The position numbers and the translations under genes were made by a program. The notes under the pieces were generated by a model that saw only the letters and a list, made by a program, of their open reading frames with translations, was not told the origin of the DNA and ran no database searches. From Rhizobium anhuiense (GTDB taxonomy: Bacteria; Pseudomonadota; Alphaproteobacteria; Rhizobiales; Rhizobiaceae), in the NCBI RefSeq assembly GCF_003985145.1, contig NZ_ML133535.1, forward strand, positions 1-64,000: a stretch of DNA of 64,000 nt, given 5' to 3'. Within the stretch, counting starts at the first letter, position 1. Each line of letters starts with the position of its first letter. Shown here piece by piece: positions 35,280 through 43,008 of this stretch.

Positions 35280-35738
35280 ATGAGCTACATCCTGAAAGAC
35301 TTGACGCAAGCAGAATGCTTCGCCGTTCTTGAGCATTCCCGGTTTGGCCACCTGGCCTGTTGCAAGGATGACAAGCCCTACTTGGTGCCGATCTACTTCG
35401 CTTATGCAAAGGGTGTGATCTACAGTTTTTCCATGCCCGGCCGGAAGGTCGACTGGATGCGCGCGAACGAAAACGTCTGTTTGCAAATCGACCAGCATGG
35501 CACGGGCAAGGGCTGGACGAGCGTCGTCGTCGATGGGCGCTTCGAAGAGTTTCCGGATACAGACCTTTGGCGCAATGAAAGGCTGCAAGCCTGGTCGTTG
35601 CTGCAAAAACACTTCGATTGGTGGGAAATCGGTGCCTTGAAGCCGCAGCCGCAGGCAACGGCCTCGGAGTCCGAGCACATATTTTACGGCATATTTGTCC
35701 GTGAGGTTACCGGTCGAACGGCGCTTTCCGTTGATTGA
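35280..35738 (+). CDS. pyridoxamine 5'-phosphate oxidase-like FMN-binding protein
   Basis: 152 residues from ATG 35280 with AAGGAG eight bases upstream. A split-barrel flavoprotein of the pyridoxamine-phosphate-oxidase-related group, with LEHSRFGHLACCKDDKPYLV and the phosphate-binding stretch FSMPGRKVDWMRANENVCLQ. Proteins of this type bind FMN, F420 or heme and often act as reductases; the double cysteine (ACC) is notable. It is a single-gene unit with a TTGCG-variant FixK box and a strong terminator. Confidence 0.85.
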   Translation: MSYILKDLTQAECFAVLEHSRFGHLACCKDDKPYLVPIYFAYAKGVIYSFSMPGRKVDWMRANENVCLQIDQHGTGKGWTSVVVDGRFEEFPDTDLWRNERLQAWSLLQKHFDWWEIGALKPQPQATASESEHIFYGIFVREVTGRTALSVD

Positions 35739-35769
35739 AAGCCGGGCCGTTGATTGAAAACCGGGGGAG

Positions 35770-35797
35770 GACGCCCGGGATGAACCCGGGCGTTTTG
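35770..35797 (+). terminator. Rho-independent terminator after the FMN-binding protein gene
   Basis: A nine-base-pair stem (35771-35779 with 35785-35793), loop ATGAA, followed by TTTGCTC. It lies between convergent genes and may serve both. Confidence 0.82.
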
Positions 35798-35798
35798 C

Positions 35799-36632
35799 TC
35801 AATGGGCGAGGAACAGGGGAATTTTGGTTTCCTCCAGCATCGATCGCGTTACACCGCCAAAAAGACGCTGCTGAAGCCGGGGATGATTATATGCGCCCAT
35901 GACGATCATGTCGGCAGCGACATCGGCGGCATGCTGGCGCAGCACCTCATCGACGCGGCGGCCGCCGCTTGCGACGCAATCCACATCAACTTTCACCCCG
36001 TGGCGTGCCAGAAAGGTGGCAACGTCAGCGCCTGGTTCTTCACCATTCGCCGATGATGATGCCAGCGGATCGACGAGCGTGATATGCACCGATTCAGCAG
36101 CCTGCAGGAACTCGATCGACTGACGTGCCGCGCGCGAAGCCTCGTCGCTGGAGTCCCAGGCCAGCAGGATCGCTTTTGGAGCAAGCCCGACATTGGACTT
36201 TCTCGGGTTGATCAGCATCGGTGTCGGCGACCGGAACAGGGCACCATCGATAACCCTGCGCCGCAGTTCCTGGTCACGGGCGGCCTGAGGGCCGACCAGG
36301 ACGAGATCGGCATAGAGTGCCCGCTCTGCAATATCTTCGTCCGCCCAGGCGAATTCGGTGTAGATCTCCTGCACCTCGAAAGAGACCTCGCTCCTTGCGA
36401 GGACTGCTTTGATCTCGGAACTCTTATCGGCCAGGCGATCGATTTCGCGCTGACGTTCTTCGACCCAGACCGTCGAGACAACCTCGTAGGAACCGATAGG
36501 GGGCGCTGCGCCCATCGAAATCGCCATTGCGGTGAGATGGGCGCCGTGGGTTTCGCAAAAGTCGATGGCGCCCTTCAAGTCTTCGTCGAAGTGATTGACG
36601 CCGAGGACGCTCAAAACAGTTTTGATGGTCAT
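35799..36632 (-). CDS. universal stress protein, tandem UspA domains (USP 3)
   Basis: 277 residues from ATG 36632. Two UspA domains; the C-terminal motif is GAYNHPRLQQRLFGGVTRS, with asparagine for the second glycine. The N-terminal domain begins MTIKTVLSVLGVNHFDEDL and is distinct from USP 1, 2 and 4. A TTGCG-variant FixK box lies 59 bases upstream, in the divergent gap with the metallo-hydrolase gene. Confidence 0.88.
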   Translation of the reverse strand: MTIKTVLSVLGVNHFDEDLKGAIDFCETHGAHLTAMAISMGAAPPIGSYEVVSTVWVEERQREIDRLADKSSEIKAVLARSEVSFEVQEIYTEFAWADEDIAERALYADLVLVGPQAARDQELRRRVIDGALFRSPTPMLINPRKSNVGLAPKAILLAWDSSDEASRAARQSIEFLQAAESVHITLVDPLASSSANGEEPGADVATFLARHGVKVDVDCVASGGRRVDEVLRQHAADVAADMIVMGAYNHPRLQQRLFGGVTRSMLEETKIPLFLAH

Positions 36633-36691
36633 GACCAGTTGCCTCTCTTGTTGGAATTGACCAACCCTAATCTCCCTTGCTCCCCCATTCA

Positions 36692-36705
36692 TTGATCTGC
36701 CGCAA
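36692..36705. promoter_or_regulatory. FixK-type box (TTGCG variant) between USP 3 and metallo-hydrolase genes
   Basis: On the minus strand TTGCGGCAGATCAA, 8 of 10 matches. It is 59 bases from the USP 3 start (36632) and 52 bases from the metallo-hydrolase start (36758), so it could serve both. Confidence 0.6.
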
Positions 36706-36757
36706 AGCGGTCGGTGTTCCCGCCGGCTAGGATGTGTAAACAATTGGGGGGCAGGCC

Positions 36758-38359
36758 ATGTCAGATCCTGTTTTATATTTTCACGGTGCAGCCGGATCGG
36801 TGACCGGCTCCTGCTTTCTTTTGGACCATCGTGGTGTTCGGATCGTGATCGATTGCGGCATGTTCCAAGGATCGAAAACGGAGAAGGAGCTGAACTATCG
36901 TCCTTTCCCTTTCGAGCCGGCCGCCGTTGACGCTGTCATTTTGACCCACGCACATATCGATCATTCGGGCCTAGTCCCCAAGCTGGTGAAGGCCGGGTTT
37001 GCCGGACATATTTACTGTACCGCTGCCACCTTGGACCTGTGCGGGATCATGCTCCAGGACTCCGGCCATATCCAGGAATCGGAGGTCGAGCAGCTCAATC
37101 GCCGCAATCGCTGGAGATCACGCGACGCCATAGAACCAATTTACAACGCGGATGACGCACGAGTCGCGATGACGCAATTTCAAGCCGTCGCTCATAAGGA
37201 ATGGCACGAGCTTTCTGGCCACCTCCGCTTCCGGTTCTGGGACGCCGGCCATCTTCTCGGCTCCGCATCGGTCGAAATCGAGCTTTCGGGAACGGATGAA
37301 CCGATCCGAATGCTGTTTTCGGGCGATATCGGGCCTCAGCATAAATTGCTGGAGGCTGCACCCGAAGCGCCCCAGGGGTTCGACTATGTCATCTGCGAAA
37401 GCACCTATGGCGATCGCGAGCGGGACGAAGTTTCGGATGAAGCACGGCGCGGGCTGCTCCTTGAAATTGTGCTGAAGGCCCATCACCCAAGCGGCGCTTT
37501 GCTGATTCCGTCCTTTGCGGTCGAACGAACCCAGGAGCTTCTGGCTGATCTCAACATCCTGATGGACGAAGGCAGTCTGCCGCGCTGTCCGATCGTGATC
37601 GACTCGCCGCTCGCGTCGCGCGCCACTGCGATATTCAAGCGTTACGCGCGCGCCATGGCGAACGGTAATTTGCTGGTCAAAGCATTGAATTCGAAGAACG
37701 TGCGCTTCACGGAAACCGCCGAGCAATCGAAGGCGCTCGACCTTATCCGTGGCTTCCACATTATCATCGCGGCAAGCGGAATGTGCGAGGCGGGCCGGAT
37801 TCGTCATCGGCTCAAGAACTGGCTTTGGCGCGATGAGGGCAGTGTTCTCATCGTCGGTTTTCAGGCGGAGGGAACGCTCGGACGTCTACTCCAAGACGGA
37901 GCGCGCACGGTCAGGATCCAAGGCGATGAAATCGTCGTGCGTGCAACCATTCACTCTCTGGAGGCGTATAGTGGTCATGCCGATGCGACCGAATTGATGC
38001 AGTGGGTGGCAGCGCGCAAACCGGTTCGAACAGGATTGTTCCTGGTTCATGGCGAAGATGCAGCGCGCGACCAGTTGAAATCCCGTTTGGCATTGGAGCA
38101 GCCGGATATCACGGTCCTTATCCCCTCGCTCGATGCTTGTTACCGCCTGACGAGGCAAGGCGCGGAACTCTTGGGCCCTGCTTCCCCGCGCCCGCGTCTT
38201 GCACCACAAGAGGTTGGCCATCCTGATTGGCACAATGAGTACCAGTCGATCGTTATCGACTTGGAAGAGCGCTTGCGCCGTCGACCTGATCGAAAGGGAC
38301 GAGCGGTGATCCTGCGTCGGGTGAAAAGAGCGCTCGATGATGAAATGGGAGAACAATGA
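36758..38359 (+). CDS. metallo-beta-lactamase-fold, beta-CASP RNA-processing-type hydrolase
   Basis: 533 residues. The N-terminal metallo-beta-lactamase domain has H-x-H-x-DH (THAHIDHSG; His64, His66, Asp68, His69) and later DAGHLLGSASVEIE and SGDIG; a beta-CASP domain follows (LLIPSFAVERTQELL, IDSPLA) and the C-terminal RNA-specificity part has HSLEAYSGHAD. This is the archaeal/bacterial CPSF-like (YSH1/RNase J-related) nuclease layout, so RNA cleavage is likely. The stop overlaps the ATG of the next gene (ATGA). Finding it in a hypoxia island suggests RNA turnover during oxygen limitation (inference). Confidence 0.9.
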   Translation: MSDPVLYFHGAAGSVTGSCFLLDHRGVRIVIDCGMFQGSKTEKELNYRPFPFEPAAVDAVILTHAHIDHSGLVPKLVKAGFAGHIYCTAATLDLCGIMLQDSGHIQESEVEQLNRRNRWRSRDAIEPIYNADDARVAMTQFQAVAHKEWHELSGHLRFRFWDAGHLLGSASVEIELSGTDEPIRMLFSGDIGPQHKLLEAAPEAPQGFDYVICESTYGDRERDEVSDEARRGLLLEIVLKAHHPSGALLIPSFAVERTQELLADLNILMDEGSLPRCPIVIDSPLASRATAIFKRYARAMANGNLLVKALNSKNVRFTETAEQSKALDLIRGFHIIIAASGMCEAGRIRHRLKNWLWRDEGSVLIVGFQAEGTLGRLLQDGARTVRIQGDEIVVRATIHSLEAYSGHADATELMQWVAARKPVRTGLFLVHGEDAARDQLKSRLALEQPDITVLIPSLDACYRLTRQGAELLGPASPRPRLAPQEVGHPDWHNEYQSIVIDLEERLRRRPDRKGRAVILRRVKRALDDEMGEQ

Positions 38360-38724
38360 TGTTGGTTACAGATCGTGACTGCCAGAGCGGAGGAGCGCGA
38401 TTTGCCGTGCCGACGCTCGGCGAAATCGAAGGAAAACTTCTGGTTTCGGAAGTGGTCGCTACCAGCTGCCTGCGGCACCTTTTCGCTCACACGAACGATG
38501 CCGTTGTGCCTGCCATCAAACGCCGGATCAGACGATCGCTCGAAACCCGCTGCCAGGCGGAAAAGCTCTGCCACGATGATACGGAAGCGGCCGTGGAATA
38601 TGCTTTTCAACTGGTGGAGGGGGCAGCCGAAGCGGCCGGCAGGAAGCGGACGGTTTCATCGAAACCTGGCGGCTGCGAGACGATTCGTCGGCTGAGGGCG
38701 ATGCATGGTCCTTCCGGTCGTTAG
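38356..38724 (+). CDS. hypothetical protein coupled to the beta-CASP hydrolase
   Basis: 122 residues starting in an ATGA overlap with the metallo-hydrolase stop. The sequence has a short beta-like start and a helical middle (FAHTNDAVVPAIKRRIRRSL) with four spaced cysteines; no membrane helix. No family recognised. Tight coupling suggests it works with, or regulates, the hydrolase. Confidence 0.6.
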   Translation: MMLVTDRDCQSGGARFAVPTLGEIEGKLLVSEVVATSCLRHLFAHTNDAVVPAIKRRIRRSLETRCQAEKLCHDDTEAAVEYAFQLVEGAAEAAGRKRTVSSKPGGCETIRRLRAMHGPSGR

Positions 38725-38787
38725 GTTGGAAGGGAGAATAACCGGCGTGCATATGTTCCATGCCTTCGATTGTTCTGGCGATACGAG

Positions 38788-38808
38788 TTCGGAGCCGTTT
38801 GCTCCGAA
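38788..38808. terminator. possible bidirectional terminator hairpin
   Basis: An eight-base-pair stem (38788-38795 with 38801-38808) with a five-base loop in the convergent gap between the hypothetical gene and USP 4. No T-run, so it is a weak call. Confidence 0.35.
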
Positions 38809-38837
38809 TTCGATCGTTGAAGATGGCGTGCCAGTGC

Positions 38838-39662
38838 TCAATGCGACAGCAGGATAGGCAGGCTGATATTGGTCAGCACGGCTTGAGTAGCGCCGCCGAG
38901 CACGAATTCGCGCAGACGCGAATGGCCGAACCCGCCCATGACGAGAAGGTCTGCCCGCAATTCGAAGGCTTTGGTCTGCAGCACCTCGCCGACTGGTTCG
39001 CCGCGCGCACGCACGCGCGTCGCCTCCGCGACGACACCGCTCTTCAGCAGATTCTCCACCAGATAATCGCCGGTCTCGAATTCCACCGGCTTCTCGTCGA
39101 TGACGGAAAGCAGGCAGACCTTGGAAGCCCGTTCCAGGAAAAACGAGGCATCATGTGCCGCCCGTGCGGCAGCGCGGCTGCCATCCCAGGCGATGGCGAC
39201 GTGATCCATCCGGCCGCCGAAAGGTGCAGACGGATATAGGATGAGCGGCCGACCTGACGCAAACAGCACCGCCTCGACGACCGGACGGGAGATCCCGGCC
39301 GATTCCAGAAGCACGAGATCGTAGGCGCGCGATGCTTCCGAAAGGACCTCGACGACGAAAGGCTCCGCAGTCTTGATCTCGCGCGTGCGCACATCCACGG
39401 AAGCGCCTTTTGCCGCATCGACCGCCATCCGGGTCAGCGCCGAGGCACGCTTGCGGCTGAGCGCCCCGGCATCCCGCGCCATCTTCGCCGCATCGATGAT
39501 CAGCGACGACAGGGCATTGGACACGTCGGGAACGGTAATCTCCACCGCACAGACGGTCAGCGTCGCCTGCATGTGGTGCGCAAGTGCGACGGCGTTGGCG
39601 ATCATGAATTCCGAAGTCGCATCCGGATAGGTGAGGAGCGGAAGAAAGAGGTGTTGCTTCAT
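38838..39662 (-). CDS. universal stress protein, tandem UspA domains (USP 4)
   Basis: 274 residues from ATG 39662. The closest relative within the window is USP 1: both open with LPL-TYPDA and share SRAYDL, then ESxLFxSGRPLxLxP and GHSRLREFVLGG. The C-terminal nucleotide motif G-x2-G-x9-GG is intact (GGFGHSRLREFVLGGATQ). A symmetric FixK-type box is 71 bases upstream. A paralogue pair with USP 1 that probably arose by duplication within the island. Confidence 0.9.
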   Translation of the reverse strand: MKQHLFLPLLTYPDATSEFMIANAVALAHHMQATLTVCAVEITVPDVSNALSSLIIDAAKMARDAGALSRKRASALTRMAVDAAKGASVDVRTREIKTAEPFVVEVLSEASRAYDLVLLESAGISRPVVEAVLFASGRPLILYPSAPFGGRMDHVAIAWDGSRAAARAAHDASFFLERASKVCLLSVIDEKPVEFETGDYLVENLLKSGVVAEATRVRARGEPVGEVLQTKAFELRADLLVMGGFGHSRLREFVLGGATQAVLTNISLPILLSH

Positions 39663-39732
39663 GCTGATCTCCAAACGGAAAGAGGCGAGAGCTGATATTC
39701 GCCACACTCTCGCACTGCCCTGGAATTATGAA

Positions 39733-39746
39733 TTGACGTACGTCAA
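39733..39746 (-). promoter_or_regulatory. FixK-type box upstream of USP 4
   Basis: TTGACGTACGTCAA, a perfect 14-base palindrome with TTGAC/GTCAA half-sites (8 of 10 to consensus), 70 bases before the USP 4 start. Confidence 0.65.
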
Positions 39747-39812
39747 AGAGGGCGCCCTTCTGCGTGACGACGGTGTTGATCGATAGGCTTGCCGGCGCAA
39801 GCTATGGACCGA

Positions 39813-40118
39813 TCAAGCTATGCTTGCCGGCTTGCTTTTGACATGCGCACTCTGCCGCCATGCAAGCAGATCGTCCGCGCCGATTCGGATGCGCCCATCC
39901 GGTTCGACGTCGCCGCAGTCATATTTCGCCGACGCAATCCGGCTGAACAAATCGATATTTTCCTGAAGCCGGCTTTCGTCGCAGCGTCGTGGTTCTGCGA
40001 CCTCCTGAAGAGCTCCCCTGTCAATGACGACCATCTGATTTGCGCCGCCCGCATCCATCGCAAGCAACGCTTCCTCGCCGGACGACTTCATCATTCCACT
40101 GATCAGTTTTAATGGCAT
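39813..40118 (-). CDS. small DUF1488-like protein, paralogue of the gene at 16471
   Basis: 101 residues from ATG 40118 (GGGAG upstream). The core VVIDRGALQEVAEP, then LFSRIASAKY and IRIGADDLLAWRQ aligns by eye with VIVSRRALLSVASP, FCEIAASG and ITANDVRRWRR of the protein at 16471. It has a perfect FixK box 106 bases upstream. No catalytic motif or membrane helix is visible. Function unknown. Confidence 0.6.
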   Translation of the reverse strand: MPLKLISGMMKSSGEEALLAMDAGGANQMVVIDRGALQEVAEPRRCDESRLQENIDLFSRIASAKYDCGDVEPDGRIRIGADDLLAWRQSAHVKSKPASIA

Positions 40119-40224
40119 CACCCTATCTCCCGACCGATTGATCTCTTTGGAAAACCTGCCGCAGGAATGTTGTTGGACTGCCTGGGCAAGTTGCCGGACC
40201 TTATCCCTGCTCGAAAAGCATGCC

Positions 40225-40238
40225 TTGATACACATCAA
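40225..40238 (-). promoter_or_regulatory. perfect FixK/FNR box upstream of the small DUF1488-like gene
   Basis: TTGATACACATCAA, a perfect match, 106 bases before the start at 40118. It is the last clear FixK box moving right through the window. Confidence 0.82.
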
Positions 40239-40349
40239 AGGAGACGGCTTGCTGAACGAATGGCAAGGTCCTGCAGGGGGGGAGCTACGCGTGGGCGGCG
40301 GAACGCTTCCGGCAGGCCGCTTGCGCAGCCCGCCGGCGCCTCGCGCTCC

Positions 40350-40586
40350 TCACGCCTCAACGATCACAGCCGTCAGCCGCTTGACCACCGGCAGCACCAG
40401 TAGCAGGACAGGAAAGGCGATCGCCCAGGAGAGCAGCCATGCCGAGGGCCACATAGCAAGGGCAGGCGCGGTCAGGCCTTGGGCTCTCACGATACTGATC
40501 GCCGAGACGACTGACGTCATCAGCAGCGAGAGGATGAACGGCATGATGATCGTATTGTAACGTTTAGGGAGTTTGCCTTTGAGCAT
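40350..40586 (-). CDS. DUF2798 small membrane protein
   Basis: 78 residues from ATG 40586 (GGAGATCGAA upstream) with two membrane helices (about 10-32 and 47-70) and the family's PKRYNTIIMPFILSLLMTSV opening. DUF2798 proteins are small inner-membrane proteins of unknown role. A possible degenerate FixK-like sequence lies about 60 bases upstream (TTGATTGACGTAAA) but is not convincing. Confidence 0.75.
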   Translation of the reverse strand: MLKGKLPKRYNTIIMPFILSLLMTSVVSAISIVRAQGLTAPALAMWPSAWLLSWAIAFPVLLLVLPVVKRLTAVIVEA

Positions 40587-40823
40587 TTCGATCTCCGTAA
40601 GGTGCCGATCAGACAATTGCGCAGCGCCGACCGGCGGGTTGCGCGTTGATTGACGTAAACGCTTACGGAGCTTCGATCTGAAGCAACGCCGTCTCTATGG
40701 CCGAAAATGTCTTGCCGTTCAAGTCCGCCTCACCTCCTTCCGATCGTCTTTGCCAATTCCTCAACGAAAGGAATTATCCTTGTTGCCGCAATCTCAGCGA
40801 TTCGGCTCCAGGACCTTCAGCCA

Positions 40824-41546
40824 ATGACCAGAGCAAGACGCCGCCGCATCATCCGGACCAGACGAACCCTGACCGGGCTCGCCCTCGTCGGCTCGATTTC
40901 GTTTCTCGCCGGTATGACTGATGCAACCGGTCTTCTGCTCACCGGCGATTTCGTTTCCTTCATGACCGGCAATACGACGCGGGCCGCACTCGCCTTGAGT
41001 GAGGGCAATCTTTATCACGCGGCAGTCCTGGTCTCTGCCATCATCGTCTTCGTGCTCGGCAATGCGGCAGGCATCGTCATCTCTCATCTTTCGCAACGCC
41101 GCATCTTCGTGGTGCTTGGCTGCGTCGGCCTCGTCCTGGCGCTCGCCTCGATGATGACGGTGCAAAACATGCTCTTCGCCCGGTTCTACCTGATCGTTTT
41201 TTCCATGGGCATGGTGAACGCCGCCGTCGAGCACATCGAAGGCCTGCCGATCGGCCTGACCTATGTAACCGGTGCCCTGTCGCGCTTCGGCCGCGGGATC
41301 GGCCGCTGGATCATCGGTGATCGTCGTGTCGAATGGACGATCCAGATCGTACCCTGGGGCGGCATGGTGCTTGGTGCAATCGTCGGCGCCGTCCTGACGC
41401 GGCTGACCGGCGCGCATGCGCTGTGGCTGGTCTCCCTCTTTGCCATGGCGCTGGCGCTTGTCGCCATGCTCATCCCGCGGCCGCTCCAGCGCCGCTTCAA
41501 TCAGAAGATCCCGCCGCACGGATCGGCCGTGCGGCGCGCGAAATAG
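40824..41546 (+). CDS. DUF1275 (YoaK-type) membrane protein
   Basis: 240 residues from ATG 40824 with about six membrane helices and the family signatures FLAGMTDATGLLLTGDFVSF, MTGNTTR and TYVTGALSRFGRGIGR. DUF1275 members are uncharacterised inner-membrane proteins with a pseudo-repeat. No FixK box seen; this gene probably lies outside the microaerobic island. The upstream reading frame is open to 40707 but the membrane domain fits 40824. Confidence 0.85.
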   Translation: MTRARRRRIIRTRRTLTGLALVGSISFLAGMTDATGLLLTGDFVSFMTGNTTRAALALSEGNLYHAAVLVSAIIVFVLGNAAGIVISHLSQRRIFVVLGCVGLVLALASMMTVQNMLFARFYLIVFSMGMVNAAVEHIEGLPIGLTYVTGALSRFGRGIGRWIIGDRRVEWTIQIVPWGGMVLGAIVGAVLTRLTGAHALWLVSLFAMALALVAMLIPRPLQRRFNQKIPPHGSAVRRAK

Positions 41547-41613
41547 ACCGTCGCATTCCTGTTACCGTCGAATCGGATAGAAGGGACCGCCGCCAATCCT
41601 CAAGGAGTGGGTC

Positions 41614-42402
41614 TTGTTCCTGATTTCGAAGCTTGTCTGGATTTTCGCTCAGCCGCTGTCGCTGGCATTCTTCCTCGTCTTCTTGGCCCTCATTGCCGGC
41701 CTTCTGCGCTGGCGTATCTTAAGTATCCTCGGCGCAGCTGGTTCGGCCCTCATCCTTTTCGTTACGCTCTACACCACGGCTGGCAACCTCCTGATGCAGG
41801 GTCTCGAGCAGCGCTTCGCAAAGCCGGCCGCCGATCCCGACAACCTGCAGTGCATGATCGTGCTCGGCGGCGCCTTCGAAAACGAGGTGAACACGGCGCG
41901 CCACGGCATAGAATTCAATGGCGGAGCCGACCGCTTCGTCGAAGCTCTGCGGCTCGCGCAGAAATTTCCGCAGTCGCGCATTCTGGTATCGGGCGGCGAC
42001 GGTTCGATCTCGGGCGTCTACGAAGGCGATGCGGCGGCATCCGAGCGGTTCTTCCCGCTCTTCGGCGTTGGCAAGGATCGCCTGATCGAGGAGAGACAAT
42101 CGCGCACGACCTTCGAAAACGCCGTCAACACCAAGGAATTCCTGGCAAGCCAGGGGCTTTCCCATTGCCTGCTGATCACCTCGGGCTTTCATATGCCGCG
42201 ATCCGTCGGCATCTTCCGCAAGCTCGGCATCGATATCGTGCCCTGGCCGACCGATTATCGCACCGACGGCCAGATGAGACTTGGATTGGATTTCACCCAG
42301 CCGAACCTCAATGCCCAGAACTTGGCAACCGCCATCCGCGAATGGTACGGCCTGGTCGGCTATTATCTCGCCGGCCGCACGTCGGAACTTTATCCGCAAT
42401 AG
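41614..42402 (+). CDS. YdcF/ElyC-family (DUF218) envelope protein
   Basis: 262 residues with two N-terminal membrane helices (about 1-25 and 30-52) and a DUF218 domain with CMIVLGGAFE, RILVSGGDG, SRTTFENAVNT and LLITSGFHMPRS, the pattern of ElyC/SanA/YdcF. Such proteins are linked to lipid-carrier or peptidoglycan metabolism. The start is a TTG at 41614 with AGGAG nine bases upstream. Confidence 0.9.
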   Translation: MFLISKLVWIFAQPLSLAFFLVFLALIAGLLRWRILSILGAAGSALILFVTLYTTAGNLLMQGLEQRFAKPAADPDNLQCMIVLGGAFENEVNTARHGIEFNGGADRFVEALRLAQKFPQSRILVSGGDGSISGVYEGDAAASERFFPLFGVGKDRLIEERQSRTTFENAVNTKEFLASQGLSHCLLITSGFHMPRSVGIFRKLGIDIVPWPTDYRTDGQMRLGLDFTQPNLNAQNLATAIREWYGLVGYYLAGRTSELYPQ

Positions 42403-42499
42403 AGCGCCGCGCGTCCAACAGGACGTGCCAAGGACGCTCGATCGCTTTGACTTTGCGCATGACCCGAATATCGATTCCGATTTCGGGTCATATGCTGCG

Positions 42500-42973
42500 C
42501 TATTTCTTCGAGATGGTGACGAATTTCGTGCCGCGGACGCGGGCCGTCACGATGCAGGGATCGCCCTCCGTGCGGTCGCAGAAACGCGGATGCATCTTCA
42601 TCGCCAGCACCATGTTGCCGAAGCGCTGGACGAAGTCGTAGCCATAGATCTGCGCCGTCGCGATCATGAAATAACCGCCTTCGGCAACCTGCAGGTAGAA
42701 ATTATAGGTGCAGCCGTCGTCATTGCATTGCGGCCCCTTCTGCCCGTCGCAGGTCAGCTGACCCTCATTGACCACCGCGTCGATCAGACCGTCATTGTTG
42801 ATGTCCTGCCGGGTGACGAAGCCGTCGGCAAATTCGGCCGTCTTGCACTGCTCCTGGAAATGTTTCTTCTCGTAGATCTCAGGATCGGAAATCAGCGATT
42901 GCTGGCCGAAGGCGACAGCCGGCATGACAAGCAGCAGGACGATATTCAGAACGGCGAGCACCAGCGTTTTCAC
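42500..42973 (-). CDS. small exported protein, unknown function
   Basis: 157 residues from a GTG at 42973, which has GAGG eight bases upstream and places a signal peptide (about 1-22, ending PAVAFG/QQ) at the N-terminus; the frame is open to 43021. The mature protein has six cysteines in the C-terminal two thirds (for example TCDGQKGPQCNDDGC) that could form disulfides, and a DINNDGLIDAVVNEG segment resembling an FG-GAP/EF-hand-like loop. No family recognised. Confidence 0.7.
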   Translation of the reverse strand: MKTLVLAVLNIVLLLVMPAVAFGQQSLISDPEIYEKKHFQEQCKTAEFADGFVTRQDINNDGLIDAVVNEGQLTCDGQKGPQCNDDGCTYNFYLQVAEGGYFMIATAQIYGYDFVQRFGNMVLAMKMHPRFCDRTEGDPCIVTARVRGTKFVTISKK

Positions 42974-43008
42974 GGCTTTCCTCTTTGGATAAAGGCTCTG
43001 TGGCCCAA

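Noticed and set aside
40138-40560. A 140-codon plus-strand frame
   Set aside because: Overlaps a FixK box and the DUF2798 gene on the other strand; no features of a real protein.
40646-40659. TTGATTGACGTAAA as a FixK box for the DUF2798 gene
   Set aside because: The right half-site (GTAAA) breaks the conserved TCAA; without experimental data it is too weak.
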